64,000 bases of DNA, taken from NCBI GenBank assembly GCA_003349885.1, contig QFXC01000003.1, positions 62,001-126,000 on the forward strand, in the 5' to 3' direction. This document shows positions 26,650 to 35,425 of this stretch, in pieces. The position numbers and the translations under genes are program-made. The notes below the pieces were generated by a model. That model was not told the origin of the DNA. It saw nothing but the letters and a program-made list of their open reading frames with translations, and searched no databases. How positions within the stretch are numbered: position 1 is the first letter of the stretch; the number at the start of each line of letters is the position of its first letter. Source of the stretch: an endosymbiont of Galathealinum brachiosum (GTDB lineage: Bacteria > Pseudomonadota > Gammaproteobacteria > SZUA-229).

Positions 26650-28914
26650 ATGACTGATATTGATATACAAAAATACCGTAGCAAGCTGAAATGTAATTTC
26701 GAGCAAATTGAAGAATGCTTTGACGATTACACTAACGATGCTTTACGTAATTTAAGTGAAGATGGCGTAGAAAAATATTTTGAAGGTGCTTCACGGGTTT
26801 GCATGATAGGCCGTGGCTGGGAGCCGGTTAGTATTTATCTGGAAGAAATGCCGGGTATTTCAAATAGTCTGGGTGAATCTGCTTTAGAACTTGTATCTCA
26901 ATCTGTCTGGGATATGTCACGCACACCCAACGGTAATTCTATTCCGCCATTTATGCAGTGTTTACCAGAAGCGGCACGTCGTTTAGGTTCGCTTGAACAG
27001 ATGGAGCATTTCCTGAAAATTATTTTTGATTTTATGGAAAGCACAACCGGTTCAATTCACGGTCATCATACTACTTTTGCAAGCCCGGGTTTACCTGAGT
27101 TATTAAAACAATCCCCGTATCTTTTAAATCAGTTATCACTCGAAGGTTTAAAAAACTGGGTTGAGTATGGTGCGCGTAATTACAATAATCATCCAGAGCG
27201 TCAAATAGATTATTTCAGTCTGCAATCAGCCGATAGTAGAGCCATGTTACAACGTGAGCGTCACGGCACATTGTTTATGGATAATCAGCGTCAGCTGGAT
27301 ATGTATCTACGCGGTATGTGGGAAGATGAATCATACTTTGTGCCTTATTCATTAGGTTTCGATGAGTTACGTAAACCTGTACCTTATTATGATAATTTAG
27401 GTATTCGTGTTCCTGATGTATATGATGATTTCGTTAGCGACTTAGGTGCTGTTTCGGGGCTTGACCGTTACCGTGTCACTATTGCTCACATTGCTGCTCA
27501 CAGACGTTGGACTGATGTATTAATTGCAGATAACTTTAGCCCGTTTCAGCGTATTGCTATTGAGCATTTAGAAGACTCTCGCGTTGAGTATTTAATGCTT
27601 AAAGAATATCCGGGTTTGCGTAAGTATTTGTTAGCGCTTCACCCAAAACCTGTAGAAGGTGATTGTGATACGGAAAAAGAATCCTGTGTTCGCCATCGTT
27701 TAGCGATGTTGTCGCGCTCTATTCTCGATGAAGATCATGGTTACACAAATGAGCATGTTTTAGAATTTAGAAAACGTTTCTTTGATGTAGTTGAAAAAGA
27801 CGGTGGCACTACAAAAGCTATGGTTGATATTGGCATCACCTTTACAACCCGGACGCGTTTACAAAGTGATCAGTTACCACATATTCGTTTTGAAAATACC
27901 GAAGTGGATTATCGTGATGATAATCGACACATGTGGGTGTTTATTGAAGAAAATGATGAAGCTGAAGATTACGAAAATAAGCAACAAAAGAAATCGGAAG
28001 AACTGGAAAATGAAGGTTTACCACCACGTCATTATCCAGAGTGGGATTACAATACTTCATCATTTAAACCAGACTGGGTAAGCCTGTACGAATCAATTCA
28101 CCCGTCTGCTAATTCATCTGATATTGATAAAATTTTAGATAAACATGCGGCATTGGCAAAATTGTTAAAACTGATTCTCGATAAATTAAAACCCCAGCGT
28201 TTTGTGCGAGTGCGTTATCAGGAAGAGGGCAGTGAGTTAGATTTAGATATAGCGATACGTTCTCTAATTGATTACAAATGTGGTTCGCAACCTGATCCGC
28301 GAATAAACATGAGCCATAAACATGATGGTCGTGATATTGCGGTTATGATTTTACTGGATTTATCAGCGTCATTAAATGATAAACCGGATGGGTCAGATCA
28401 AACTATTTTACAACTAAGTCAGGAAGCGGTTTCATTATTAGCCTGGACAATTGATCAGTTAGGCGATAAATATGCGATCGCCGGTTTCCATTCTGATACC
28501 CGCCATAATGTGCGTTATTACCATCTAAAAGGTTATAGCGAAAAGTTTGATGACACGGTAAAAGGCAGGCTGGCGGCAATGGATGCGGGTTACTCTACTC
28601 GTATGGGCGCGGCTATTCGTCATGCCGGGCACTATCTGGAAGCTCAAACAGCTGAAAAAAAGCTTATGCTTATACTCACTGATGGTGAGCCAGCTGATAT
28701 TGATGTTGAAGATTCTAAGTACCTGATTACAGATACTAAAAAAGCGGTTGATGAGCTTTCATCAAGAGGCATGAATAGTTATTGCATTAGTTTGGATAGA
28801 AAAGCAGATGATTATATTCAGGATATTTTTGGCGTGGGTGGTTATACTATAATTGATCATGTGGAAAAGTTGCCTGAAAAACTGCCACTATTATTTGCTT
28901 CACTTACCTCTTAA
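26650..28914 (+). CDS. cbbO: RuBisCO activase adaptor with von Willebrand factor A domain
   Basis: A 754 aa partner of CbbQ. The C-terminal ~200 residues form a VWA domain with the MIDAS motif DLSAS (ILLDLSASLND) and the later LILTDGEPADIDV; the MIDAS loop binds RuBisCO in known CbbO proteins. The long N-terminal part is helical and family-specific. ATG 26650 is chosen because the protein then starts MTDIDIQKYRSK, and GCGGAAA lies upstream. An in-frame ATG at 26617 would add 11 residues without similarity. Normally cbbQ and cbbO adjoin closely. Here a repeat-bearing spacer intervenes. Confidence 0.94.
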   Translation: MTDIDIQKYRSKLKCNFEQIEECFDDYTNDALRNLSEDGVEKYFEGASRVCMIGRGWEPVSIYLEEMPGISNSLGESALELVSQSVWDMSRTPNGNSIPPFMQCLPEAARRLGSLEQMEHFLKIIFDFMESTTGSIHGHHTTFASPGLPELLKQSPYLLNQLSLEGLKNWVEYGARNYNNHPERQIDYFSLQSADSRAMLQRERHGTLFMDNQRQLDMYLRGMWEDESYFVPYSLGFDELRKPVPYYDNLGIRVPDVYDDFVSDLGAVSGLDRYRVTIAHIAAHRRWTDVLIADNFSPFQRIAIEHLEDSRVEYLMLKEYPGLRKYLLALHPKPVEGDCDTEKESCVRHRLAMLSRSILDEDHGYTNEHVLEFRKRFFDVVEKDGGTTKAMVDIGITFTTRTRLQSDQLPHIRFENTEVDYRDDNRHMWVFIEENDEAEDYENKQQKKSEELENEGLPPRHYPEWDYNTSSFKPDWVSLYESIHPSANSSDIDKILDKHAALAKLLKLILDKLKPQRFVRVRYQEEGSELDLDIAIRSLIDYKCGSQPDPRINMSHKHDGRDIAVMILLDLSASLNDKPDGSDQTILQLSQEAVSLLAWTIDQLGDKYAIAGFHSDTRHNVRYYHLKGYSEKFDDTVKGRLAAMDAGYSTRMGAAIRHAGHYLEAQTAEKKLMLILTDGEPADIDVEDSKYLITDTKKAVDELSSRGMNSYCISLDRKADDYIQDIFGVGGYTIIDHVEKLPEKLPLLFASLTS

Positions 28915-28922
28915 GAAGTCAT

Positions 28923-29366
28923 ATGAGTAACCTTGTAAAAGCCAGTGTTGTTTTTTGTTATAAAGGTAAGACGCATTCAGCTTCTATTACCATTGAGCTT
29001 GATGAGTATCTGCAGGTAAGTGACACGCTGCCAGAGCTATACCCCATTATTGCTAAAGCTAATAATTATGACCTGTATTCATATGAGTTTGAAATGATGC
29101 AGGCGCAAAGTATTGTTTTTAGCGAAGCAACGGGGCTGGTTGCTGAGTTTATAACAGATGGTCTGTTAGATATTGAGGCTTTTGTTCAGGCATGGAAAGA
29201 TTTACGGTGTATGGATGCATTAGTGAAAATTGCCGATGATGTCTTGTCTGTAGATGATTTAGAAAAAAACCTTGATCTTAAACGGGCATTGTTGGAAGCT
29301 TACAGGTTGGGGCAGGCAAGTTGTGTTAGTGAGTCATCGGCTACTGATCCATTATTAGAGTTATAA
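28923..29366 (+). CDS. Small protein of unknown function in the cbb operon
   Basis: A 147 aa soluble acidic protein with no signal peptide or membrane segment. It starts 8 bases after the cbbO stop, so it is almost certainly translated from the same mRNA. The N-terminal half looks like a beta-rich domain (ASVVFCYKGKTHSASITIEL, then DEYLQVSDTLPELYPIIAK), and the C-terminal half is helical (DIEAFVQAWKDLRCMDAL). The end (SESSATDPLLEL) is flexible. I recognise no family. A role in RuBisCO maturation or activation is suggested only by position. Confidence 0.75.
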   Translation: MSNLVKASVVFCYKGKTHSASITIELDEYLQVSDTLPELYPIIAKANNYDLYSYEFEMMQAQSIVFSEATGLVAEFITDGLLDIEAFVQAWKDLRCMDALVKIADDVLSVDDLEKNLDLKRALLEAYRLGQASCVSESSATDPLLEL

Positions 29367-29402
29367 TATAAAACTCATTCTTCCATATTTTTTGAGATTA
29401 CT

Positions 29403-29696
29403 GTGAAAAAAACATTCAAATTAACCAGTGAAAAAATCAAACCTGAGCGTCAGGTTGATGCCGTAAAGCATGAGATTAAAAAATATCTCAAGCGCGAACG
29501 CAAAAGAGATTTGGGTGAAGGTGTAGATTATCTGGATTTTGATTGCAAGTTCGGTGCTGATGAAGCGAATAGTGAAGTGATTCATCTGGCTGAAATCAAT
29601 AAATCGATTGACTGGGCTGTAGCTGAAAATCTTGAATCGTTTTATCTTGAAGTGATCGCTAAACCCGGTTATCGAAATAAACAACCACAAGTATGA
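29403..29696 (+). CDS. DUF6172-like small basic protein
   Basis: A 97 aa protein with the arrangement of the DUF6172 family: MKKTFKL, then a very basic helix EIKKYLKRERKRDLGEGVDYLDFDCKFG and an acidic-hydrophobic second half with VIHLAEINKSIDWAVAE. The start codon is GTG 29403. It lies 36 bases after the preceding small gene and can be the last gene of the cbbO transcript. Function unknown. The Lys/Arg-rich centre could bind nucleic acid, which is a guess. Confidence 0.75.
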   Translation: MKKTFKLTSEKIKPERQVDAVKHEIKKYLKRERKRDLGEGVDYLDFDCKFGADEANSEVIHLAEINKSIDWAVAENLESFYLEVIAKPGYRNKQPQV

Positions 29697-29845
29697 GCCT
29701 TTCTGGTTCATATGCTTCTATCAAAAAGTTTTCTTTAAAATTCAGTTAAATGTTGTGTCTAGTTTCTTTTAGTGCTTGAGGCATAATCAAGGTTTTCTCT
29801 TCTTTTTAGTTTTAGCCACTTTGAATGATCTAATTCATAATTTAA

Positions 29846-29864
29846 TTCATCGGTTCCCGATGAA
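29846..29864. terminator. Hairpin in the spacer after the cbb genes
   Basis: Perfect 8-bp arms TTCATCGG/CCGATGAA with a 3-base loop, followed by a second small hairpin (29867-29880, CTAAT/ATTAG) and TTTT. Together they could end the cbbO-DUF6172 transcript, 150 bases after the last stop. Confidence 0.4.
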
Positions 29865-29951
29865 AGCTAATCTTCATTAGTTTTCAGTCACTTAGCCCCA
29901 TTTTTTCTTTTACACCACAAAAAACATTAGCTTTAAAGCCTACCTTTCATC

Positions 29952-30033
29952 CGATTTGAGCGATTTGAGCGATTTAAAACTTGAATAATCACTTAAAAGT
30001 CCTATTATCGTACTTATAGTAATTAAATCGCTC
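29952..30033. promoter_or_regulatory. Candidate operator: tandem and inverted GAGCGATTT repeats
   Basis: The 9-base unit CGATTTGAG is repeated in tandem (29952-29960, 29961-29969, and CGATTT 29970-29975). A perfect 11-bp inverted repeat joins GAGCGATTTAA (29967-29977) with TTAAATCGCTC (30023-30033). The inverted unit continues as CTCAAAACGATC, again like the direct repeats read backwards. It lies 85-165 bases upstream of the HTH-receiver gene. Confidence 0.5.
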
Positions 30034-30117
30034 AAAACGATCATTACGCAAATATCGCTAAAAGCATGAATGTAAGTAATTGATTTGGTCGTTATTTGGT
30101 ATATCGAGGAAAAGGCT

Positions 30118-30714
30118 GTGACAGATAGCATAAAAGGTAAAACATATTTAACCCCTAGTGAAGTGGCTGATTTGTTGATGGTGTCTTCGGCTGCGATAAG
30201 AAGATGGGCTGCGTTGGGTGAATTAAAAGCATTAACTACACCGGGTGGGCATAGACGGTTTTTACCTGAGCATGTTAAAGAATTTGCAAAAAGCAGGAAT
30301 ATAGTAATAGACCAGAATGAGAACGAGATAGAGCAAGGCATAAGGGTTCTGGTTGTAGATGATGATAAGCAGTTTTCTGGTTATTTAATGAAAATGTTAG
30401 GTCGCTATCCTGGAAAGCTGTTACCTGAACTGGCTGAAAATGGTTTTGAAGCAGGTATTAAAGTACATGATTTTAATCCAGATGTGGTTCTACTTGATTT
30501 GATGATGCCTGGAATGGATGGTTTTCAGGTGTGTGAGCAATTAAAAAGTGATGATCAAACACAAGACGTACGTGTAATAGCGATGACCGGTTATCCATCA
30601 GCATCAAATACCAAAAATATTCTTCAGGCAGGTGCAGAAGTATGTTTACCAAAGCCGATTAACAGAAAGGTGTTGTTAAAACATCTTGGTTTGAAATTGA
30701 CAGAATCAGCTTAA
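30118..30714 (+). CDS. MerR-type HTH protein with C-terminal receiver domain
   Basis: A 198 aa protein beginning at GTG 30118, with GAGGAAAA 8 bases upstream. Residues 8-62 form an excisionase/MerR-type helix-turn-helix (YLTPSEVADLLMVSSAAIRR, then ALTTPGGHRRFLPEHV). Residues ~78-195 form a CheY-like receiver with acidic pair VVDDD, phosphorylatable Asp in VVLLDLMMPGMDG, Thr in AMTGYPS and Lys in CLPKPIN. The order HTH-then-receiver is the reverse of most response regulators. It is 89 bases before the chemotaxis operon and preceded by a striking repeat array. It may control its own promoter or the chemotaxis genes. Confidence 0.88.
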   Translation: MTDSIKGKTYLTPSEVADLLMVSSAAIRRWAALGELKALTTPGGHRRFLPEHVKEFAKSRNIVIDQNENEIEQGIRVLVVDDDKQFSGYLMKMLGRYPGKLLPELAENGFEAGIKVHDFNPDVVLLDLMMPGMDGFQVCEQLKSDDQTQDVRVIAMTGYPSASNTKNILQAGAEVCLPKPINRKVLLKHLGLKLTESA

Positions 30715-30803
30715 TGTTAAATACAGTTTATTGATGGTTTGTAGCCATAATTTGAAAATTATAACTACAATTAATTAGCTTTATTAAAGATAGGAGACAT
30801 CAC

Positions 30804-31127
30804 ATGAGTCAGCAGGATCAGCAAGCCGTTAACTGGAAGGCCGGCATTGAATGCACCGTGTATCAGGTGAGTCAGCTAGAAAATGAAATTTCAAATTTGA
30901 TGCTTCTTAAAAAACCGATGATATTTGATTTATCAAAAGTAGAAGAATTTGATGCCAGCTTTATTCAATTGCTCCTGGCCGCTCAGCTGCAGGCAAAAAA
31001 AGACAACCTACAATTATCAGTTGAAGGCGCATCTGAAGCGTTAATTGAACTGGTTAACGGCATTTATTGTCAGCCTGCATTATCCGGCTTGCCTGAAATC
31101 AGCGAGGAGTCTGATCATGTCTCTTGA
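30804..31127 (+). CDS. STAS-domain protein at the head of the chemotaxis operon
   Basis: A 107 aa single-domain STAS protein (anti-sigma antagonist-like fold). Visible blocks: IFDLSKVEEFDASFIQLLLAA, where the Ser of DAS is at the usual phosphorylation position, then KKDNLQLSVEGASEALIELV. TAGGAGA precedes the ATG. Its last 11 bases overlap the cheA start, so the two are translationally coupled. STAS proteins of this kind are found before cheA in several proteobacterial chemotaxis operons. The role is not defined. Confidence 0.85.
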   Translation: MSQQDQQAVNWKAGIECTVYQVSQLENEISNLMLLKKPMIFDLSKVEEFDASFIQLLLAAQLQAKKDNLQLSVEGASEALIELVNGIYCQPALSGLPEISEESDHVS

Positions 31128-33327
31128 TGAAAACACACAAATATTTGTAACTGAAAGTCATGAGTTACTAGAGGATATGGAGTCAGCTTTACTTGATCTT
31201 GAGCGTTCACCTAACGATGCAGATTTAATAAACCGTGTATTTAGAGCCGCTCATACTATCAAAGGTTCTTCAGGGTTATTTGGCTTTGATCATATTGTTG
31301 AATTTACACATGTAGCAGAAAATTTACTCGATGATGTACGTAATTGCCTGGTGCCTGTATCAGGTGATTTGATTAGTTTATTTATGAGAGTAAAAGATCA
31401 TATCTCATTATTAATTCAGAGCGTTGTTGATGACTCTGAAGTCAATCAGGAGGAAAACAAGGCTTTACTTGAAATGCTTAATGCATTTAAAGCGGGTTCT
31501 GGTGATGCAACGGGTGTTGTTTGTGAAAATAATGCAAACGATTCTGATGCGGGTGAAGACCCCGATGAAGATGTTAAAGGTAAAGTAAAAAGTGAAGACT
31601 GGCATATTTCAATACGTTTAGGTATCGATACCTTTCGTCAGGGTTTTAATCCCCAGGTAATGTTTAATCAGATTAAAGAACTAGGTGAAATTAAAAAGGC
31701 CAGATTAGTCACTGAAGTTATACCGTTATTAAATGATGTTAATTCAGAAAGCTGTTTTATGGGCTGGGAAATTATACTTACTTCAAGTGAAGATAAAAAT
31801 ACTATCTCTGAAGTATTTGAGTTTTTTGATGACGCCAAAATTGATATCTTACCGCCAAAATCTCATATTAATGATTATAAGGAAATGATTAAAAATTTAC
31901 CTGATGATGATCTAGTGATTGGGCAGATTTTAGTAGAGATAGGTGCATTAACAGAAAATGAACTGCAGCAAGCGCTAAATCAGCAAAAAGAAGAGGGCGG
32001 TTTAACCGGTGATATTCTGATTGAGCAGGGATCAATACAGCCTGAAGTGGTTGATACTGTTGTTGAAAAACAGAAAAAAATACGTAATGAAAAACAGCGA
32101 GAGTTAAGTTTTGTTCGAGTTGACTCCGAAAAACTGGATGTACTGGTTACGCTTGTGGGTGAGCTGGTAATTAGTGGCGCAAAAGTATCACAAATGGCAG
32201 AGCACAGGGAAGACGATGAGTTAATAGAGTCTATGGAAGAGATGATGACAACGCTTGAAGAAATGCGTGAATCCGCTTTAGGTTTACGAATGGTTCCTAT
32301 TGCCAATACGTTAAATCGATTTAATCGAGTTGTACGTGATATTTCAAAAGATTTAAATAAGAAAATTCGTCTTGAAATAACAGGTGGTGAAACAGAGCTT
32401 GATAAAACAGTTATTGAGAGAATAGGTGATCCGTTAACTCATTTAATTCGAAACTCAATGGATCACGGAATCGAATTACCTGCAGAACGAGTACTGGCGG
32501 GAAAAGAAGAAGAAGGCGTGATACACCTTAAGGCCTTTCATGAAACCGGCACAATAGTAATAGAGGTGATAGATAACGGTAAAGGCCTTGATGCAGAGAA
32601 ACTGTTTTCTCTTGCCAAAGAACGTGGCCTGGTTAAAGAAGGTGATGATCTATCAGATAAAGAAATTTATAACCTGATATTTGAACCGGGTTTCTCAACA
32701 GCAAAAACAGTCAGCAATATCTCTGGTAGAGGGGTTGGCATGGACGTTGTAAGGCGAAATATAGAGGCGCTACGCGGTAGTGTTGCAATTAATTCTGAAA
32801 AAAATATAGGTACAACAATCTCAATTCGTTTGCCCTTAACGCTTGCAATTATTGACGGCTTCCATGTTCGGGTTGCTGATGAGTCATTCATTATTCCTCT
32901 TGATATGATCGATGAATGTGTAACCCTGACAGAAGATCAAAAAGAAGAAGTTAAATCGCATAATTATATTAATTTACGTGAAGAAGTATTACCGCTTATT
33001 CGAATGGATGACTACCTTGGTATTCAAAATAGCCATGCCAAAACATCACGTATAAATGTTGTTGTTGTTCAGTTTGCGGGTAAAAAATTAGGTTTACTTG
33101 TTGACGAGCTCGATGGTGAAGCTCAGGCAGTAATCAAACCACTTGGACGCGTTTTCCAGGGGGTAAGAGGATTTGCCGGTTTTACTATTCTGGGTAGTGG
33201 ACAGCTAGCATTGATTATGGATATTCCAGATCTTGTTAAATCGGCAATACAACGAGAAAAGACAGAGCATAAAAATCAATATCGCCCCCAAGAAGATATA
33301 GAAGTTACTAAACCATTAATACACTAA
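31117..33327 (+). CDS. cheA: Chemotaxis sensor histidine kinase CheA
   Basis: A 736 aa CheA. The P1/Hpt domain carries the phosphorylated His46 in [12 protein letters not shown]. Residues ~155-255 ([17 protein letters not shown]...) form a P2-type domain seen in longer CheAs. Residues ~262-330 contain two copies of a motif like [20 protein letters not shown], similar to MshEN/GspE N-terminal repeats. P3 dimerisation, P4 ATPase ([26 protein letters not shown]) and a C-terminal CheW-like P5 follow. The start at ATG 31117 has GAGGAG upstream and overlaps the STAS gene. It phosphorylates CheY and CheB in response to the MCPs that follow. Confidence 0.96.
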   Translation: MSLDENTQIFVTESHELLEDMESALLDLERSPNDADLINRVFRAAHTIKGSSGLFGFDHIVEFTHVAENLLDDVRNCLVPVSGDLISLFMRVKDHISLLIQSVVDDSEVNQEENKALLEMLNAFKAGSGDATGVVCENNANDSDAGEDPDEDVKGKVKSEDWHISIRLGIDTFRQGFNPQVMFNQIKELGEIKKARLVTEVIPLLNDVNSESCFMGWEIILTSSEDKNTISEVFEFFDDAKIDILPPKSHINDYKEMIKNLPDDDLVIGQILVEIGALTENELQQALNQQKEEGGLTGDILIEQGSIQPEVVDTVVEKQKKIRNEKQRELSFVRVDSEKLDVLVTLVGELVISGAKVSQMAEHREDDELIESMEEMMTTLEEMRESALGLRMVPIANTLNRFNRVVRDISKDLNKKIRLEITGGETELDKTVIERIGDPLTHLIRNSMDHGIELPAERVLAGKEEEGVIHLKAFHETGTIVIEVIDNGKGLDAEKLFSLAKERGLVKEGDDLSDKEIYNLIFEPGFSTAKTVSNISGRGVGMDVVRRNIEALRGSVAINSEKNIGTTISIRLPLTLAIIDGFHVRVADESFIIPLDMIDECVTLTEDQKEEVKSHNYINLREEVLPLIRMDDYLGIQNSHAKTSRINVVVVQFAGKKLGLLVDELDGEAQAVIKPLGRVFQGVRGFAGFTILGSGQLALIMDIPDLVKSAIQREKTEHKNQYRPQEDIEVTKPLIH

Positions 33328-33349
33328 AGTTAAATTTGAGGGTACGGCC

Positions 33350-35365
33350 ATGAATATTATTAATAATCTCAATATAAGAAACAAGTTTATCTTGATGTTG
33401 GTGTTTCCAATTGTCGGCTTGTTATATTTCTCTATTGTTGAAATTATTGCAGAGTATAAAGTCCTTTCTGAAATGGAAAAAATAGAAAGTTTATCTGCCT
33501 ACGCCGTTAGAGCGAGTAATCTGGTGCATGAATTGCAGAAAGAACGGGGTATGACAGCGGGTTATATTGGTTCAGCAGGTAAAAAGTTTTCTGTAAAACT
33601 ACCGTCTCAACGTTTAAATACGGATAAAAAGCTCGCTGAGTTGAAAACATATCTAGGTCAGCATGATGTTAAAAGCTATGGTGGCGAGAGCCTGGCTCAG
33701 GCTGTTAATGCGTTATTGAATGATCTGAACCAGTTGCAGGATAAGCGAGCTGCAGTTACTAATTTAGATATTAAACTTAAAAGTGCAATTAGTTTTTACA
33801 CTGGGTTAAATAAGAAAACCCTTGAATCTGTTGAAATGATTGCAAGTATCAGTACAAATTCTGAAATATCAAGATTGTCTTCAGCTTACGTTAATTTTCT
33901 GCAGAGTAAAGAGCGTGCGGGTATTGAGCGAGCTGTTCTTTCCGGAACATTTGCAGCTGGAAAATTTACCTCAGGAATGTATGAAAAGTTTTTACAGCTG
34001 GTTGTAGAGCAGGATACATATATGAATGTATTTAAGTCTTTTGCAAATGCTGGCCAGTTAACATTTATTGATGATGTAATGAAAGGTAAGGCTGTAGATG
34101 ATGTTACTCGTTATCGTGGTATTGCTAGAGATGCTCAACTGCGCATTAATGGATTTAATGAAGATGCAGGTGAGTGGTTTAAAGCAGCAACAGGGCGTAT
34201 TAACCTGCTTAAGTCAGCTGAAGATCACTTTGCAAAAGATATGAGTGGTCGTGCAGATGAGTTGTACGCGGCTGCAAATGCAAACTTTATGTCTGCCCTG
34301 ACGGTGGCGATAGTGGTAACGGTTATAACATTTATATTTACCTTTATTATTATGCGAGGCGTATCCAGTGCATTGAAAGACGCGCTTATCAGAATGAAAG
34401 ATATTGCGGAAGGTGAAGGTGACCTTACTCAACGTATCGAAATTAAATCCACAGATGAAATCGGTCAGTTGTGTTCAGCGGCTAATGCTTTTATTGAAAA
34501 AATTCATGGTGTGATCAGTAATGTTAAAAGCAGTGCGACAGGGTTAAGCGATGCAGCCAATCAGGTTAGCAGCGCTTCACAGAATTTATCCAGTGGTTCA
34601 TCAGAACAGGCTGCCAGTGTTGAGGAGACGTCTTCTTCTCTTGAGGAAATGAGCGCAACAGTTAATCAGAATGCGGATAATGCAAAACAAACGGAAGCGA
34701 TGGCAACAACGGCTTCCGGTCAGGCAGATGAAGGTGGTACACAGGTTGCTGAAACGGTTGTGGCAATGAAAGATATAGCAGAAAAAATTGCCATTATCGA
34801 AGACATTGCATACCAGACTAATCTTCTGGCACTTAATGCCGCTATTGAAGCTGCACGTGCAGGTGATCATGGTAAAGGTTTTGCAGTCGTTGCCTCTGAA
34901 GTTCGTAAGCTGGCAGGTCGAAGTGAGTCTGCTGCAGGTGAAATTAGTTCACTTGCTAAGAGCAGCGTTGCGGTAGCGGAAGGCGCAGGGCATTTGCTTG
35001 AAGAAATAGTACCCAGTATTAAGAAAACTGCGGATCTTGTGCAGGAAATTAGTGCCTCTTCTGAAGAGCAGGCAGCGGGTATAGGTGAAGTAAATGGTGC
35101 TATGGGACAGCTTGATACGGTGACCCAGAATAATGCAGCACTTGCTGAAGAATTATCGGCAACAGCAGAAGAAATGAGCGCGCAAACTCAGGCGCTGAGC
35201 GACATGATGAGTTTCTTTACGGTAAGTGATGATGCAGGAATGACTACACCGGTGACCGTATATGACGATAGAAGTCAAACGCCGGTATCTACTCCATCTA
35301 ATGTTAGACCTCAGGCTAGCTTTGATAGCTCTGAGAGCATACCGGACGGATTTCAGCGTTATTAA
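33350..35365 (+). CDS. Methyl-accepting chemotaxis protein with nitrate/nitrite-sensing-type domain
   Basis: A 671 aa MCP: TM1 at ~12-35, a periplasmic helical domain of about 270 residues with the NIT signature [17 protein letters not shown] and ...[17 protein letters not shown]2 at ~316-335, HAMP, and the MCP signalling hairpin with tip [20 protein letters not shown]. It ends in a linker and the tail SIPDGFQRY, shared with the next MCP. NIT domains are associated with nitrate or nitrite sensing in other proteins, though the ligand here is not proved. It lies 22 bases after cheA in the same operon. Confidence 0.92.
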   Translation: MNIINNLNIRNKFILMLVFPIVGLLYFSIVEIIAEYKVLSEMEKIESLSAYAVRASNLVHELQKERGMTAGYIGSAGKKFSVKLPSQRLNTDKKLAELKTYLGQHDVKSYGGESLAQAVNALLNDLNQLQDKRAAVTNLDIKLKSAISFYTGLNKKTLESVEMIASISTNSEISRLSSAYVNFLQSKERAGIERAVLSGTFAAGKFTSGMYEKFLQLVVEQDTYMNVFKSFANAGQLTFIDDVMKGKAVDDVTRYRGIARDAQLRINGFNEDAGEWFKAATGRINLLKSAEDHFAKDMSGRADELYAAANANFMSALTVAIVVTVITFIFTFIIMRGVSSALKDALIRMKDIAEGEGDLTQRIEIKSTDEIGQLCSAANAFIEKIHGVISNVKSSATGLSDAANQVSSASQNLSSGSSEQAASVEETSSSLEEMSATVNQNADNAKQTEAMATTASGQADEGGTQVAETVVAMKDIAEKIAIIEDIAYQTNLLALNAAIEAARAGDHGKGFAVVASEVRKLAGRSESAAGEISSLAKSSVAVAEGAGHLLEEIVPSIKKTADLVQEISASSEEQAAGIGEVNGAMGQLDTVTQNNAALAEELSATAEEMSAQTQALSDMMSFFTVSDDAGMTTPVTVYDDRSQTPVSTPSNVRPQASFDSSESIPDGFQRY

Positions 35366-35425
35366 TAAAATATGATCTGTTTATAAATTGAAGTAATTTT
35401 AAGGCCCCCTTAAAGGAGATAAATT

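Larger units (their letters stand above)
29697..30117. other. 421-base spacer before the signalling region
   Basis: No gene is supported here. The left half contains the probable terminator hairpins (29846-29880). The right half contains a repeat array (29952-30033) that may be an operator for the MerR-type receiver protein encoded immediately downstream. An antisense open frame (29940-30341) has no family likeness and overlaps the real gene. Confidence 0.55.

Noticed and set aside
29952..29975. Start of a CRISPR-like array
   Set aside because: The unit is only 9 bases, directly tandem without spacers, and there is no cas gene.
29940..30341. Minus-strand frame over the repeat array and start of the HTH-receiver gene
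   Set aside because: It has a low-complexity end made by the repeats (SLKSLKSLKS) and covers a real gene on the other strand.
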